Counted from the stretch's first letter, positions 1 to 9,133 are shown. The stretch is DNA of 64,000 bases from Acinetobacter beijerinckii CIP 110307 (GCF_000369005.1 NZ_KB849766.1:353721-417720); one strand, 5' to 3'. Notes: generated by a model not told the origin, from the letters alone. Made by a program: numbers and translations.

Positions 1-294
1 AAAAATCTTAAACCAGGAACATTATGGCGTTTATTGCAACGTTTAGATGTATTACGTAGACCTGAAAAGGTGCTTGCTTTTGTCCAAGCCTGTGAATGTG
101 ATGCTAAAGGTCGTTTAGGTCTAGAAGATCGCCCCTACCCTCAAGCACAGTATGTTTTGGATGCGATGGAAATCGTGAGAAATATTAGAGCACAAGATTT
201 GCCTGATCATATTCAAGGTGCGGAAATCGGTGAAATGCTGATTCAATACCGCATTGAAGCATTGGCTAAATTTAAAGAGCGGCATGCTGAGTAA
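1..294 (+). CDS. cca: CCA-adding enzyme (tRNA nucleotidyltransferase), C-terminal part
   Basis: The reading frame is open from the first base, so this is the last 97 codons of a gene that starts outside the window. The residues around 11-40 (LLQRLDVLRRPEKVLAF followed by QACECDAKGR) match the C-terminal region of proteobacterial Cca proteins that carry an HD phosphohydrolase domain. The enzyme adds or repairs the CCA end of tRNA in the cytoplasm. An in-frame TTG at 34 is not a real start, because homology continues upstream of it. The gene converges on tsf, and the two are separated by a bidirectional terminator. The assignment rests on this C-terminal part only, since the catalytic N-terminal domain is not visible. 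Confidence 0.85.
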   Translation, partial: KNLKPGTLWRLLQRLDVLRRPEKVLAFVQACECDAKGRLGLEDRPYPQAQYVLDAMEIVRNIRAQDLPDHIQGAEIGEMLIQYRIEALAKFKERHAE

Positions 295-320
295 GAAAAT
301 TTAAATGCCTCAATCAATAA

Positions 321-350
321 AAAACCCAGTCAAATCGACTGGGTTTTTTT
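321..350. terminator. Bidirectional intrinsic terminator between cca and tsf
   Basis: A perfect stem AACCCAGTC/GACTGGGTT is flanked by A-runs on one side and T-runs on the other, so it works as a Rho-independent terminator for both converging genes. Confidence 0.85.
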
Positions 351-373
351 AATCTTTACTGAATCAGTAAAAA

Positions 374-1252
374 TTATTGAGCAGCAGCAGCTTGAGCAGC
401 GGCAACTTCATCAGCAAAGCTCATTTCAGCTTTCTTCTCAATACCTTCACCTACTTCGAAGCGAACGAATTGAGCTACAACTGTACCAGTTGCTTTCAAT
501 ACATCAGCAACTTTCTTATCGTTGTCGATAACATACATTTGACGATCAAGAGCAACTTCGTTCAAGTATTTATCAACTGAACCTGAAACCATTTTCTCTA
601 CGATGTTCGCAGGCTTACCAGATTCTAAAGCTTTTGCTTCAGCAATTTCTTTCTCTTTAGCGATCAAGTCAGCTGGAACAGCTTCAGCACTTACAGCAAC
701 TGGGTTGAACGCAGCAACGTGCATTGCAATACCTTTACCAGTATCAGCATCACCTGTGTAAGAAACTACAACACCGATTTTTAAACCGTGTTTGTAAACA
801 GCTAAGTTTTCGCCTTCAACGATTTGAGCACGGCGAACTTGAATGTTTTCACCGATTTTTTGAACAAGTGCAACACGAGCTTCTTCTACAGTAGCACCGT
901 CTTCAAGTTTCAATTCAGCAATTTTCGCAGCATCAGTTTCGTTTGCAGCAAGTGCAGCAGCAGCAACTTTATCAGAAAAGTTTTTGAAGTTTTCGTCTTT
1001 AGCGACGAAGTCAGTTTGACAGTTAACTTCAACAAGAATCGCTTTGTTACCGTTTTGAATAATTGTGATCGCACCATCAGCAGCAATGTTACCTGCTTTT
1101 TTAGCAGCTTTTGCTTGACCTGATTTACGAAGGTTATCAATCGCAAGTTCGATGTCACCGCCTGCTTCTGTTAATGCTTTTTTGCATTCCATCATTGCAA
1201 GACCAGTACGGTCACGTAATTCTTTTACCATGCTCGCAGTAACTGCAGTCAT
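374..1252 (-). CDS. tsf: Elongation factor Ts
   Basis: EF-Ts is the guanine nucleotide exchange factor that recycles EF-Tu-GDP to EF-Tu-GTP during cytosolic translation. The 292-residue length is typical. The N-terminal UBA-like region carries the family signature [16 protein letters not shown] at about residues 12-27, followed by the conserved NCQTDFVA segment near residue 80. It lies 139 bp downstream of rpsB in the universal rpsB-tsf order. A strong hairpin with a T-run separates the two genes, so tsf is probably expressed partly by read-through from rpsB. A purine-rich ribosome binding site (AGGAGAT) precedes the ATG. Confidence 0.97.
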   Translation of the reverse strand: MTAVTASMVKELRDRTGLAMMECKKALTEAGGDIELAIDNLRKSGQAKAAKKAGNIAADGAITIIQNGNKAILVEVNCQTDFVAKDENFKNFSDKVAAAALAANETDAAKIAELKLEDGATVEEARVALVQKIGENIQVRRAQIVEGENLAVYKHGLKIGVVVSYTGDADTGKGIAMHVAAFNPVAVSAEAVPADLIAKEKEIAEAKALESGKPANIVEKMVSGSVDKYLNEVALDRQMYVIDNDKKVADVLKATGTVVAQFVRFEVGEGIEKKAEMSFADEVAAAQAAAAQ

Positions 1253-1292
1253 GTTGATCTCCTAAAATCGGTAGAATATGAATCTTTTCAAC

Positions 1293-1321
1293 AAAAACGG
1301 CCCAAAGTTTTCTCTGGGCCG
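1293..1321 (-). terminator. Terminator/attenuator between rpsB and tsf
   Basis: Read on the minus strand, CGGCCCAGAG and CTTTGGGCCG form a 10-bp stem with one G-T pair, closed by an AAAA tetraloop and followed by TTTTTGTT. It has the form of a canonical intrinsic terminator but sits inside the rpsB-tsf operon, so it probably acts as a partial terminator or a processing site. Confidence 0.75.
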
Positions 1322-1391
1322 CTCTGCTTTCTCGACGCTCAATTTGTCATCATTTTAAATCACAAAAATGACAAGCTTGCGTCAAAACGCC

Positions 1392-2144
1392 TTAAGCCTC
1401 AGGAGCTTCTTTCGCAGCTTCTTCGCCTTTAGCTTGTGCATTTGCTTGTGATTGAGCGTATTCTTTACCAGCAAGAATCGCATCAGCCATTGCTGAAGCA
1501 TACAAAGTAACTGCACGGATCGCATCGTCATTACCAGGAATAACATAATCAACGTTATCTGGGTTAGAGTTTGTATCAACGATACCAATTACAGGAATAC
1601 CCAAGTTTTTAGCTTCTTTAATTGCAATTGCTTCGTGATCAACGTCAATTACAAATAATGCGTCAGGTAAACCACCCATGTTTTTAACGCCGCCTAAAGC
1701 ACGTTCAAGTTTTTCCATCTCACGAGTACGTTCTAAAGCTTCACGTTTAGTAAGCTTAGCAAAAGTACCATCTTGAGCTTGAGTTTGAAGGTCTTTTAAA
1801 CGGTTGATAGATTGGCGAAGTGTTTTCCAGTTCGTCAACATACCACCTAACCAACGGTGATCTACATATGGTTGACCAGCGCGTTGAGCTTGTTCACGGA
1901 TGATGTTTGAAGCAGCACGTTTAGTACCAACAAACAATACTTTGTTCTTTTTGCTTGCAAGATTGTTTACAAAGTTCAATGCATCATTTAACGCAGGAAC
2001 AGTGTGCTCAAGGTTGATGATGTGAATTTTGTTACGCGCGCCAAAAATGTATTGACGCATTTTTGGGTTCCAGAAGCGAGTTTGGTGACCAAAGTGTGCG
2101 CCTGCTTGAAGAAGGTCGCGCATGCTTACGTTGTAATCTGCCAT
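1392..2144 (-). CDS. rpsB: 30S ribosomal protein S2
   Basis: S2 is a component of the small ribosomal subunit, assembled late near S1 and needed for S1 binding. The 250-residue length is usual. The N-terminal [22 protein letters not shown] block and the later FVGTKRAAS and [13 protein letters not shown] blocks are hallmark S2 motifs. The alanine/glutamate-rich C-terminal tail is typical of Acinetobacter S2. It is the first gene of the rpsB-tsf operon and has a structured leader of about 220 bp, consistent with S2 autoregulation. The gene is divergent from map. Confidence 0.97.
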   Translation of the reverse strand: MADYNVSMRDLLQAGAHFGHQTRFWNPKMRQYIFGARNKIHIINLEHTVPALNDALNFVNNLASKKNKVLFVGTKRAASNIIREQAQRAGQPYVDHRWLGGMLTNWKTLRQSINRLKDLQTQAQDGTFAKLTKREALERTREMEKLERALGGVKNMGGLPDALFVIDVDHEAIAIKEAKNLGIPVIGIVDTNSNPDNVDYVIPGNDDAIRAVTLYASAMADAILAGKEYAQSQANAQAKGEEAAKEAPEA

Positions 2145-2164
2145 TTTCTTTACCTTAAGTTTGG

Positions 2165-2240
2165 GTTAGGCCTCCATATATCCGCATTCTCCACCTATTG
2201 CTAGGCACCCAGAGTAATGTGACGATATATGTGCGGATTT
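2165..2240 (-). promoter_or_regulatory. rpsB leader RNA, probable S2 autoregulatory element
   Basis: On the minus strand a long-range helix pairs ATCCGCA with TGCGGAT (plus-strand 2180-2186 and 2232-2238). It encloses a hairpin whose stem CCTA/TAGG is capped by a GCAA tetraloop (2194-2205) and extended by G-T pairs and CTC/GAG. The nested shape, ending about 20 bases before the rpsB start, fits the S2-responsive leaders known for rpsB in gamma-proteobacteria. Direct S2 binding here is inferred. Confidence 0.6.
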
Positions 2241-2303
2241 TGTAAAACTATTTCACAATGTTTCACGGACAATTTCTAAACAGAAAATTATCACGAAAAG
2301 CAT

Positions 2304-2332
2304 TTGATAAAATAGGCGGCTATTTATACCAT
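2304..2332 (+). promoter_or_regulatory. Candidate sigma-70 promoter for map
   Basis: TTGATA and TACCAT are separated by 17 bp, about 35 bp before the map start. The -35 is good and the -10 is only moderate. Confidence 0.35.
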
Positions 2333-2367
2333 AGACACTTGCAAATTACCAAAAGTTTTTAGAGATC

Positions 2368-3192
2368 ATGAATACAACTTATACAGCTCCTCGTCGATTA
2401 ATCAAAACACCTGAAGAAATTGAAAAGATGCGTGTTGCAGGTAAATTGGCGGCTGAAGTTTTAGACATGATTAAACCGCATATTAAAGCGGGAGTGAGTA
2501 CTTTAGAACTCGATACAATCTGTCGCAATCATATTGAAAATGTGCAACACGCTATTCCAGCATGTGTGGGTTATGGTGCTGCACCAGGCCGCCCTGCTTT
2601 TCAACATTCGATTTGTACTTCAGTCAACCATGTTGTTTGTCATGGCATTCCTTCTGACAATAAAATTTTAAAAAATGGTGATATTTTAAATATTGACGTG
2701 ACTGTTATTAAAGATGGATATCACGGTGATACAAATATGATGTATGTGGTAGGGGGTGACACTTCTATTTTAGCTAGCCGTCTTTGTTCTGTAGCTCAAG
2801 AAGCAATGTATCGTGGTATGGCAACGGTTAAAGATGGCTCATATTTAGGTGATGTGGGCCATGCCATTCAACAATATGTTGAATCCGAACGTTTCAGTGT
2901 TGTGCGTGAATATTGTGGTCACGGTATTGGTAATGTATTCCATGATGAACCACAAGTTTTACACTATGGGCAAAAAGGTACAGGCATGCGTTTAGAAGCT
3001 GGCATGACCTTTACCATTGAACCGATGGTGAATGCTGGTGTTTGGCAAACGAAACTTTTAGGTGATAAATGGACTGTTGTCACAAAAGACCACAAGTTAT
3101 CTGCTCAATATGAACATACGATTTTGGTAACTAAAACGGGCATTGAAGTGTTAACTGCACGCCCTGAAGAAGATTTATCTCGCTTTATGTAA
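2368..3192 (+). CDS. map: Type I methionine aminopeptidase
   Basis: This enzyme removes the initiator methionine from nascent proteins in the cytoplasm. The 274 residues show the pita-bread fold signatures of the family: GYGAAPGRPAF with the conserved HSICTSVNHVVCHGIP block, the metal ligands in NIDVTVIKDGYHGDTN (two aspartates), the histidine in EYCGHGIGNVFHDEP, and the glutamates in TIEPMVN and QYEHTI. All five expected ligands are therefore visible. The gene stands alone, divergent from rpsB, which is the usual arrangement next to the translation genes. A strong UUCG-loop terminator follows it. Confidence 0.96.
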   Translation: MNTTYTAPRRLIKTPEEIEKMRVAGKLAAEVLDMIKPHIKAGVSTLELDTICRNHIENVQHAIPACVGYGAAPGRPAFQHSICTSVNHVVCHGIPSDNKILKNGDILNIDVTVIKDGYHGDTNMMYVVGGDTSILASRLCSVAQEAMYRGMATVKDGSYLGDVGHAIQQYVESERFSVVREYCGHGIGNVFHDEPQVLHYGQKGTGMRLEAGMTFTIEPMVNAGVWQTKLLGDKWTVVTKDHKLSAQYEHTILVTKTGIEVLTARPEEDLSRFM

Positions 3193-3207
3193 TTTATTTC
3201 ATTTAAA

Positions 3208-3231
3208 AAAAGCTACTTCGGTGGCTTTTTT
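3208..3231 (+). terminator. Intrinsic terminator after map
   Basis: Stem AAAGCTAC/GTGGCTTT with a TTCG tetraloop, followed by a T-run. Confidence 0.85.
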
Positions 3232-3387
3232 TACGCATTCACAATTTCTTCATCAATTTATCTAAATCAAACAAAAGTATTCATAAGCATAACAATTATA
3301 AATTCTAACTAAACAAACCATTTAGTAAAAAGGGTTATTTTGAGGGGAATAAAAAGTTCCTTATAAATCGGACATGGAGTCCTCCTT

Positions 3388-4509
3388 ATGAAAAAACACA
3401 TCCTTTGTGTTGCTATAGGTATTGCTGCAACCTTACCAACAACTACTTTCGCTGAATCACCTTATTTTAGTTTGAAAGATGGAGATGGGTTTAAGCGTTT
3501 TTCTGTCTCTGCTGGCTGGTTGCATGCCATGCCACAAGGAAGTGCTAATCCAATCAATATCAATACCAGTGTTGCAGAAGGGTCTAAATCTAAGGTTGGA
3601 TCAGTGACCGCAGAATCAGTATTAAATGCAATTGATCGCTCTACAGAAGAAGGTCAGACTAAATATAATACTTTATCGACATTACTTAAAACCCCTATCG
3701 TTTCAAGTGTTATTTCTGAACAGATAGATGGTGTTACCCATTTAAGAAGTAATATTTCTGGTGAAGCTACAATCAATGGATTATCAAACTGGCAAGCTCA
3801 AGGTACCGGTTTAGAAGCCGACGATGTTGATACTGTTGGTATAATGATGAATTATCATTTCACAGATAATCTTTCTCTAGAAGTAAAAGCAGGTGTTCCG
3901 CCAAAAGTCGATATCAAAGGGAAAGGTGATATTTACGCACCATTAACTGGTGTAGATAAACCAGGAGGTATTGGTGCAGTTCTGGGTGATATCCCTTTAA
4001 AACAAGACATTCATATTACAGACCTCACACAAGGTGATAAAGCTGCATCTGCGCGCGCTTGGCTACCAGCCGTAGAACTCCATTATCAATTTGGTAAGTC
4101 TGGTGTCAATAAATTCCGCCCCTACGTTGGAGCTGGTGTCATGTACGCATACTTCAACTCATTAAAAATGAATTCTGGTATTGAATCCGATCTCATCAAA
4201 GCAGGTCATATGATTCAAAACATTCATGATGGAAAAGCTGGCGCAGCCTTAGATGGTAAAACCTCATCCGCAGATCCTATTGTCAAACTCAAAGCAACAG
4301 ATACCTTTGCACCGATTGTGACTTTAGGTGCTACCTATGACTTTAATCCAAATTGGTTTGCTGTTGGCTCTGTGTCTTATTCAAAAATGAATAATGAGGC
4401 CAAAATTTCTGTAACCGACCGCAATACAGGCAAAGAATTGATCAGAGCAAATACAAAAATTGATATTGATCCTCTAATTACTTATGTCGGTGTTGGCTAC
4501 CGCTTCTAA
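3388..4509 (+). CDS. OmpW-family outer membrane beta-barrel protein
   Basis: The 373-residue protein has a clear signal peptide (about residues 1-22, ending TTFA) and ends in an aromatic residue in VGVGYRF, typical of outer membrane barrels. Barrel-like strands such as FRPYVGAGVMYAYF and DFNPNWFAVGSVSYSKM, and the block DTVGIMMNYHFTDNLSLEVKAGVPP, match the OmpW family. It is about 160 residues longer than classical OmpW. The extra length lies in polar regions rich in Thr, Ser and Lys that probably form extracellular loops. OmpW proteins are thought to help small hydrophobic compounds cross the outer membrane, but the substrate here is unknown. It is a monocistronic gene with its own terminator. 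Confidence 0.8.
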   Translation: MKKHILCVAIGIAATLPTTTFAESPYFSLKDGDGFKRFSVSAGWLHAMPQGSANPININTSVAEGSKSKVGSVTAESVLNAIDRSTEEGQTKYNTLSTLLKTPIVSSVISEQIDGVTHLRSNISGEATINGLSNWQAQGTGLEADDVDTVGIMMNYHFTDNLSLEVKAGVPPKVDIKGKGDIYAPLTGVDKPGGIGAVLGDIPLKQDIHITDLTQGDKAASARAWLPAVELHYQFGKSGVNKFRPYVGAGVMYAYFNSLKMNSGIESDLIKAGHMIQNIHDGKAGAALDGKTSSADPIVKLKATDTFAPIVTLGATYDFNPNWFAVGSVSYSKMNNEAKISVTDRNTGKELIRANTKIDIDPLITYVGVGYRF

Positions 4510-4522
4510 ACCAAGATCAAGA

Positions 4523-4549
4523 AAAAAGCAGCTCGTGCTGCTTTTTTTT
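4523..4549 (+). terminator. Intrinsic terminator after the OmpW-like gene
   Basis: Stem AAAGCAGC/GCTGCTTT with a TCGT loop and an eight-base T-run. Confidence 0.85.
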
Positions 4550-4901
4550 ATTTTTCGCGACTTTTTAAATCAATCTGAATAAAAATCACGCACCAAGAAC
4601 AGACAGTTTTAATAATCTTGTTAGACAAAATTTTCATTTATTTATTTTATTAAACTTAAATGTTTTACGAAGATAAATCAGATTAATAAAATTAAATCAT
4701 TATTCCAATTATAATGAATAGTTTAAATTATTCATTTGGTTGATAATTTGTTTTGGCATGGCACTTGCTTTACATCAAACATGTTGGATCAACGATGATT
4801 CACAAAATTTTGATGACGGCCAACGATGTCCGCTCTGTTCGATTTGCTTTTGTAAACGTTTACTAAGCAAAAATTAATAACGTACAGTTCAGGAGAAGGC
4901 C
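4550..4901 (+). other. Long AT-rich regulatory intergenic region upstream of the nitrate transporter
   Basis: No open reading frame is convincing here. The region holds the sigma-54 promoter at 4754-4769 and, 160 bp upstream of it, a GCACCA half-site (4590-4595) resembling half of an NtrC enhancer. The second half of an NtrC palindrome is not visible. The strongly AT-rich stretch between the two (4610-4740) could bend to bring an activator to the promoter. Confidence 0.4.
4754..4769 (+). promoter_or_regulatory. Sigma-54 (RpoN) promoter, -24/-12 type
   Basis: TGGCAT-N5-TTGCT places GG and GC exactly 12 bases apart, as in the RpoN consensus TGGCAC-N5-TTGCA/T. It lies about 130 bp before the nitrate transporter start, and control by nitrogen through NtrC fits the gene's predicted role. 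Confidence 0.7.
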
Positions 4902-6248
4902 ATGTCTTCAAAAATGAATTTAAATGCAAAAAAAGCCACTGAAATAAAATTATTTAGCTTTTCAACTCCTGCAATGCGTGCCTTCCATATGACTTGGCTT
5001 GCATTCTTTGTTTGCTTCTTCGCATGGTTTGCTTGCGCACCACTGATGCCCGTTATTAAAGGGGAATTTAATTTAACCAAAGATCAAATCGCGAACATCA
5101 ATATCGCTGCTGTTGCAATCACAATCCTCATTCGCCTTATCGTCGGTCCGCTATGTGATAAATATGGTCCTCGCAAAACTTATACCGCATTATTAATCTT
5201 AGGCAGTATTCCTGTATTCGGTGTTGCAGCAGCAAACACCTATGAATCTTTCTTATTCTTCCGTCTTCTGATTGGTGCGATTGGTGCAAGTTTTGTAATC
5301 ACTCAATACCATACTAGCGTTATGTTTGCTCCAAACGTAGTAGGTACAGCTAACGCGGCATCTGCGGGTTGGGGAAATGCAGGTGGCGGCGCGACACAAG
5401 CAATCATGCCATTAATTTTGGGCGCGATCGTAATGTTTGGTGTTGAACAAGCAATGGGTTGGAGAATTGCACTGCTTGTCCCTGGTGTAATGATGCTCAT
5501 TGTTGGTGTGCTTTATTGGAAATTGACTCAAGACTGCCCACAAGGTGATTTCAAAGAATTACGTGCGAATGGTGTAGAAGTTGGTAGTGGTAAAAAAGGT
5601 GGCATGGCTATTTTGATGCAAGCTGCACGTAACTATCGCGTTTGGATTCTATTCGTATCTTATGCTGCATGTTTTGGCATCGAAATCTTCATTCATAACA
5701 TTGCTGCAATGTACTACGTTGACCATTTCAACATGGGTTTAAAAGAAGCAGGTTTAACTGCTGGTATCTTTGGTTTGCTTGCATTATTTGCTCGTGCACT
5801 TGGTGGAATCGTATCGGATAAAGTCGCGCTTACCAAAGGCTTAGATGGTCGTACTAAAATTTTATTTATCCTCATTTTACTTGAAGGCTTGTTCTTAATT
5901 TTATTCTCTCAAATGAATACGATTGGTTTGGCGATTATCACCATGACTGTATTTGCACTATTTACACACATGTCATGTGGTGCAACTTACGCATTAGTAC
6001 CATTTATTGATCGCAATGCACTGGGTGGCGTAGCAGGAATCATAGGTGCAGGCGGAAACGTAGGTGCGGTTGCCGCAGGTTTCTTACTCAAAGGATTACT
6101 CGATGTTCAAACCTGTTTGATGATTTTGGGTTGCCTCGTGACTGTGGCTGCATTTAGTGTCATTCTCATTCGCTTCTCAGTTGAACATAAAGACAAAGAA
6201 AAAGAATTATACGAGCAAGCTTTGCTTGAGCGTAATTTAACAACCTAA
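4902..6248 (+). CDS. MFS nitrate/nitrite transporter (NNP family)
   Basis: A 448-residue inner membrane transporter with about 12 hydrophobic helices. Both glycine-rich nitrate signatures of the NNP family are present: GWGNAGGGATQ at residues 156-166 in helix 5, and GAGGNVGAV near residue 385 in helix 11. The helix 2-3 loop GPLCDKYGPRKTY is the usual MFS motif. It should import nitrate and/or export nitrite; NarK, NasA and NrtP all belong to this family, so a gene symbol is not certain. No nitrate reductase gene is adjacent. A porin gene follows 74 bp downstream, probably co-transcribed. The upstream sigma-54 promoter suggests induction on nitrogen limitation, which favours an assimilatory role. 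Confidence 0.88.
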   Translation: MSSKMNLNAKKATEIKLFSFSTPAMRAFHMTWLAFFVCFFAWFACAPLMPVIKGEFNLTKDQIANINIAAVAITILIRLIVGPLCDKYGPRKTYTALLILGSIPVFGVAAANTYESFLFFRLLIGAIGASFVITQYHTSVMFAPNVVGTANAASAGWGNAGGGATQAIMPLILGAIVMFGVEQAMGWRIALLVPGVMMLIVGVLYWKLTQDCPQGDFKELRANGVEVGSGKKGGMAILMQAARNYRVWILFVSYAACFGIEIFIHNIAAMYYVDHFNMGLKEAGLTAGIFGLLALFARALGGIVSDKVALTKGLDGRTKILFILILLEGLFLILFSQMNTIGLAIITMTVFALFTHMSCGATYALVPFIDRNALGGVAGIIGAGGNVGAVAAGFLLKGLLDVQTCLMILGCLVTVAAFSVILIRFSVEHKDKEKELYEQALLERNLTT

Positions 6249-6322
6249 ACGCTTACTTTGGAGGATGAGGCTTTCTCATCCTCCCCTACTCCAAATTCAA
6301 ATACTTTATAAAGGATACTGCG

Positions 6323-7537
6323 ATGAATAAATTTTCGTATTCATTAATCACGCTTGCATGTTTATCGACTCTAGCTTCAGCATCGGATGATTTTTTCTCT
6401 CAAACAAAACTTAGTTTAGATACTCGTTTACGTTATGAGCTTGTCGATCAAAATAATGCGCTCAAAAATGCGGATGCATGGACATTACGCATTCGACCAG
6501 CACTTCAAACGGGTTCATGGCACGGTCTAAGTGCATTCGTTCAAGGTGAAGGTACAGCCGAGATTAATGATGAATTTAATAGCACTCGAAATAGCCAAAC
6601 TCAATACAGTAGTGTTCCTGATGCTGAGAGCTTACAGCTCAATCAAGCGTATTTAAAATATGTTTACAACCCTAAGCTTGATTTAACTGTAGGTCGTCAA
6701 ACAATTAATTTAGATAATCAACGTTTTGTAGGCGCAGTGGCTTGGCGACAGAATGACCAAACCTTTGATGCTGTAAGCTTGAACTATAAACCTTGCAAAG
6801 AATTTGGATTATTTTATTCATATATTGATCAAGTCAATACGATTTTTGGAAGCGAAGAACCTGAGCCGAAGTTTATTCAAGCTCAAGCGAGCAAACAAGA
6901 AAGTAAAATTCATCTGATTCAAGCCAAAATCAATTACAACCCTCTTTTAAATGCCGTGGTTTATGGTTATTTGATGGACTTTGAAGATCTTGCTGCGTGG
7001 TCAAATCAAACCTATGGTTTGAGAGTGACAGGTAAGAAAAATGACTTCAAATATTCAGCAGAATATGCAAATCAAACAGAATATGCAGATCAACCAACCA
7101 ATTATGATGCTGACTATTATGCTCTTGAGCTGGGTTATAATATATCGAGTCAATCAACAACTATTGGGGACATTTCTATTGGTTACGAAGTTCTGAGTAG
7201 TGACGATGGAAAGATTGCATTCCAAACGCCATTAGCAACAAAGCACAAATTTAATGGTTGGACGGATATGTTCCTAACAACGCCTGCCAATGGTTTGAAA
7301 GACTTATACATCACCTCTAATTTTAACATTTTTAGCAAAGGCAAACTTGGGACGGAATTACATCAATATCGTAGTGAGGAAAAGAATATAGATTATGGTC
7401 AAGAATATTCAATTTCTTATAGCCATACGCTACCAATTAAAGGCTTGTCTGCTTTAGCAAAATATTCAGACTATCAAGCAAATGATTTTGGTGTAGATAC
7501 GAAAAAATTATGGTTACAGCTTGATTATAAATACTAA
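6323..7537 (+). CDS. Outer membrane porin of the alginate-export/OprD-like superfamily
   Basis: A 404-residue protein with a signal peptide (about 1-20, ending ASAS) and alternating strand patterns through to the C-terminus KLWLQLDYKY, which suits a large outer membrane barrel. The N-terminal LSLDTRLRYELVDQNNALKNADAW and the central LTVGRQTINLDNQRFVGAVAWRQ blocks are characteristic of the alginate-export (AlgE-like) porin family found across Acinetobacter and Pseudomonas. Despite the family name, no alginate genes are nearby. Its position directly after the nitrate transporter suggests that it opens the outer membrane to nitrate or another anion, and this role is inferred from context only. 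Confidence 0.7.
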   Translation: MNKFSYSLITLACLSTLASASDDFFSQTKLSLDTRLRYELVDQNNALKNADAWTLRIRPALQTGSWHGLSAFVQGEGTAEINDEFNSTRNSQTQYSSVPDAESLQLNQAYLKYVYNPKLDLTVGRQTINLDNQRFVGAVAWRQNDQTFDAVSLNYKPCKEFGLFYSYIDQVNTIFGSEEPEPKFIQAQASKQESKIHLIQAKINYNPLLNAVVYGYLMDFEDLAAWSNQTYGLRVTGKKNDFKYSAEYANQTEYADQPTNYDADYYALELGYNISSQSTTIGDISIGYEVLSSDDGKIAFQTPLATKHKFNGWTDMFLTTPANGLKDLYITSNFNIFSKGKLGTELHQYRSEEKNIDYGQEYSISYSHTLPIKGLSALAKYSDYQANDFGVDTKKLWLQLDYKY

Positions 7538-7667
7538 AAAGCAACTTTTTGAATAAGATGAAAAGATAATGAATTTTTGCTTGTCATTTAACTTTCAGAA
7601 AACTGTCATTAAACCATCAAATTTAGATGATTTAATAAAAAATAAAAAACGATAGAAATTGCAAAGG

Positions 7668-7701
7668 GCTTGCTGATAAAACTTTTTCAGCAAGCTTTTT
7701 T
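7668..7701 (+). terminator. Intrinsic terminator after the porin gene
   Basis: Perfect 9-bp stem GCTTGCTGA/TCAGCAAGC followed by a T-run; it probably ends the transporter-porin transcript. Confidence 0.8.
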
Positions 7702-7711
7702 ATTTTTCAAA

Positions 7712-7738
7712 AAAAGGGTTGCTTACAAAGCAACCCTT
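7712..7738 (-). terminator. Intrinsic terminator after the HtrA-like gene
   Basis: On the minus strand AAGGGTTGCTT and AAGCAACCCTT form an 11-bp stem with a 3-base loop and a following T-run. Confidence 0.85.
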
Positions 7739-7757
7739 ATGAGTTTAAACTGATAAA

Positions 7758-8942
7758 TTATTGTTGATGTTTCGGTAGTGGAATGTACTGAGATTGAGCA
7801 TTTTGTTGCACCTTACGCTCACCTACTTTCACTTTTACCGTTTGCTGCTTACCATCACGCTCAATCACGACATTGATTAAACTTTCAGGTGCTTGCAACG
7901 CCACATAATTAATCAAATGTGAAGCAGATGAAATTTGCTCATTGTTCACTTGAATAATCTTATCACCACGTTTTACACCAGCCGCATCAGCAGGTCCATC
8001 ACGTAATACATCTGCAACGATAACGCCCACTGGTTTTGATTGTAAGACATCTTCATCCAAAGTATTTGGAATCAGACTGATACCTAACCAACCACGAACG
8101 ACACGACCATCTTTCAAAATGGAATTTAAAACTTGTTGACAAACTTTAGCAGGAATCGCAAAGCCAATACCTAACGAACCGCCTGACTGCGAGAAAATAG
8201 CAGTGTTTACACCAATTAGATTACCTGCAACGTCAATTAATGCACCACCTGAGTTACCTGGGTTAATTGCTGCATCAGTTTGAATAAAATCTTCATAGGT
8301 ATTAATACCTAAATCTGAACGACCTGTCGCAGAAATAATTCCTTGAGTAACAGTTTGTCCTACACCAAATGGATTACCAATTGCGAGTACAACATCACCC
8401 ACTTCATTACCACTCAATTTAAATGGTAAAACAGGAAGTTTATCTAACTCAATTTTGATCACAGCCAAGTCAGTATCAGGATCTGTGCCAATTACTTTCG
8501 CTTCAGCACGACGACCATCTTGCAATGCCACGACAATATGTTCAGCCTGAGCAATCACGTGATTGTTCGTTAAGATATAACCATCAGCACGAACAATCAC
8601 ACCTGAACCCAAGCTATTTTCATTTTGAGGTTGCTGTGGCATTTGATTGCCAAAAAATTCACGAAAAACAGGATCATTCAATAATGGATGATTCATCTGT
8701 TTTACTTTTTGGGTTGTGAAAATATTGACGACAGCAGGCGCAGCTACTTTAACCGCAGCGCTGTAAGAAACCACCCCACCCGTTCGTGTTGTATCAATCA
8801 GCGGTTCAACTTTTTCCGCAGGCATTTTTACGCCATCAGCCGCAACAGTAGGTTTTGGTTGATGTGATTTCTGCCAGACCAGAAAACTTAATGTAACAAG
8901 AATGAGTAATACCCAAGGTAACCATGTAAATGCACGGCGCAC
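7758..8942 (-). CDS. Membrane-anchored HtrA-family serine protease, DegS/AlgW-like
   Basis: A 394-residue trypsin-like protease with an N-terminal membrane anchor (about residues 7-24, not followed by a signal cleavage site). The catalytic triad is visible as H128 (TNNHV), D158 (DTDLAV) and S231 (NPGNSGGA). One PDZ domain follows at about 280-375. One PDZ domain plus an anchor is the layout of DegS and AlgW, which start sigma-E signalling by cleaving the anti-sigma factor. The tail of about 20 residues after the PDZ domain is Gln-rich. It is divergent from the Nif3-family gene and monocistronic. A second HtrA protein, with two PDZ domains, is at 27.7-29.1 kb. Confidence 0.88.
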   Translation of the reverse strand: MRRAFTWLPWVLLILVTLSFLVWQKSHQPKPTVAADGVKMPAEKVEPLIDTTRTGGVVSYSAAVKVAAPAVVNIFTTQKVKQMNHPLLNDPVFREFFGNQMPQQPQNENSLGSGVIVRADGYILTNNHVIAQAEHIVVALQDGRRAEAKVIGTDPDTDLAVIKIELDKLPVLPFKLSGNEVGDVVLAIGNPFGVGQTVTQGIISATGRSDLGINTYEDFIQTDAAINPGNSGGALIDVAGNLIGVNTAIFSQSGGSLGIGFAIPAKVCQQVLNSILKDGRVVRGWLGISLIPNTLDEDVLQSKPVGVIVADVLRDGPADAAGVKRGDKIIQVNNEQISSASHLINYVALQAPESLINVVIERDGKQQTVKVKVGERKVQQNAQSQYIPLPKHQQ

Positions 8943-9133
8943 GTTAATTATCCTCTAGGAGAAATTTAGTTATGTAACGAGTTAATTTATTGAAGAACTA
9001 AAAGTTTCCACTATTGTAATGTAAATTGCTTAAAATCAATGCAAAAGTTAAAAAAGTTTTGTCTAGCTTTAGTTACATTTAAAAATATGTTTTTATTGAC
9101 TGTTATAAAAGATGTAATTATTTGAGGAAGTCC

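Noticed and set aside
377..1158. Plus- and minus-strand frames of 67, 99 and 82 codons inside tsf
   Set aside because: They are shadows of tsf in other frames. No ribosome binding sites or protein-like composition.
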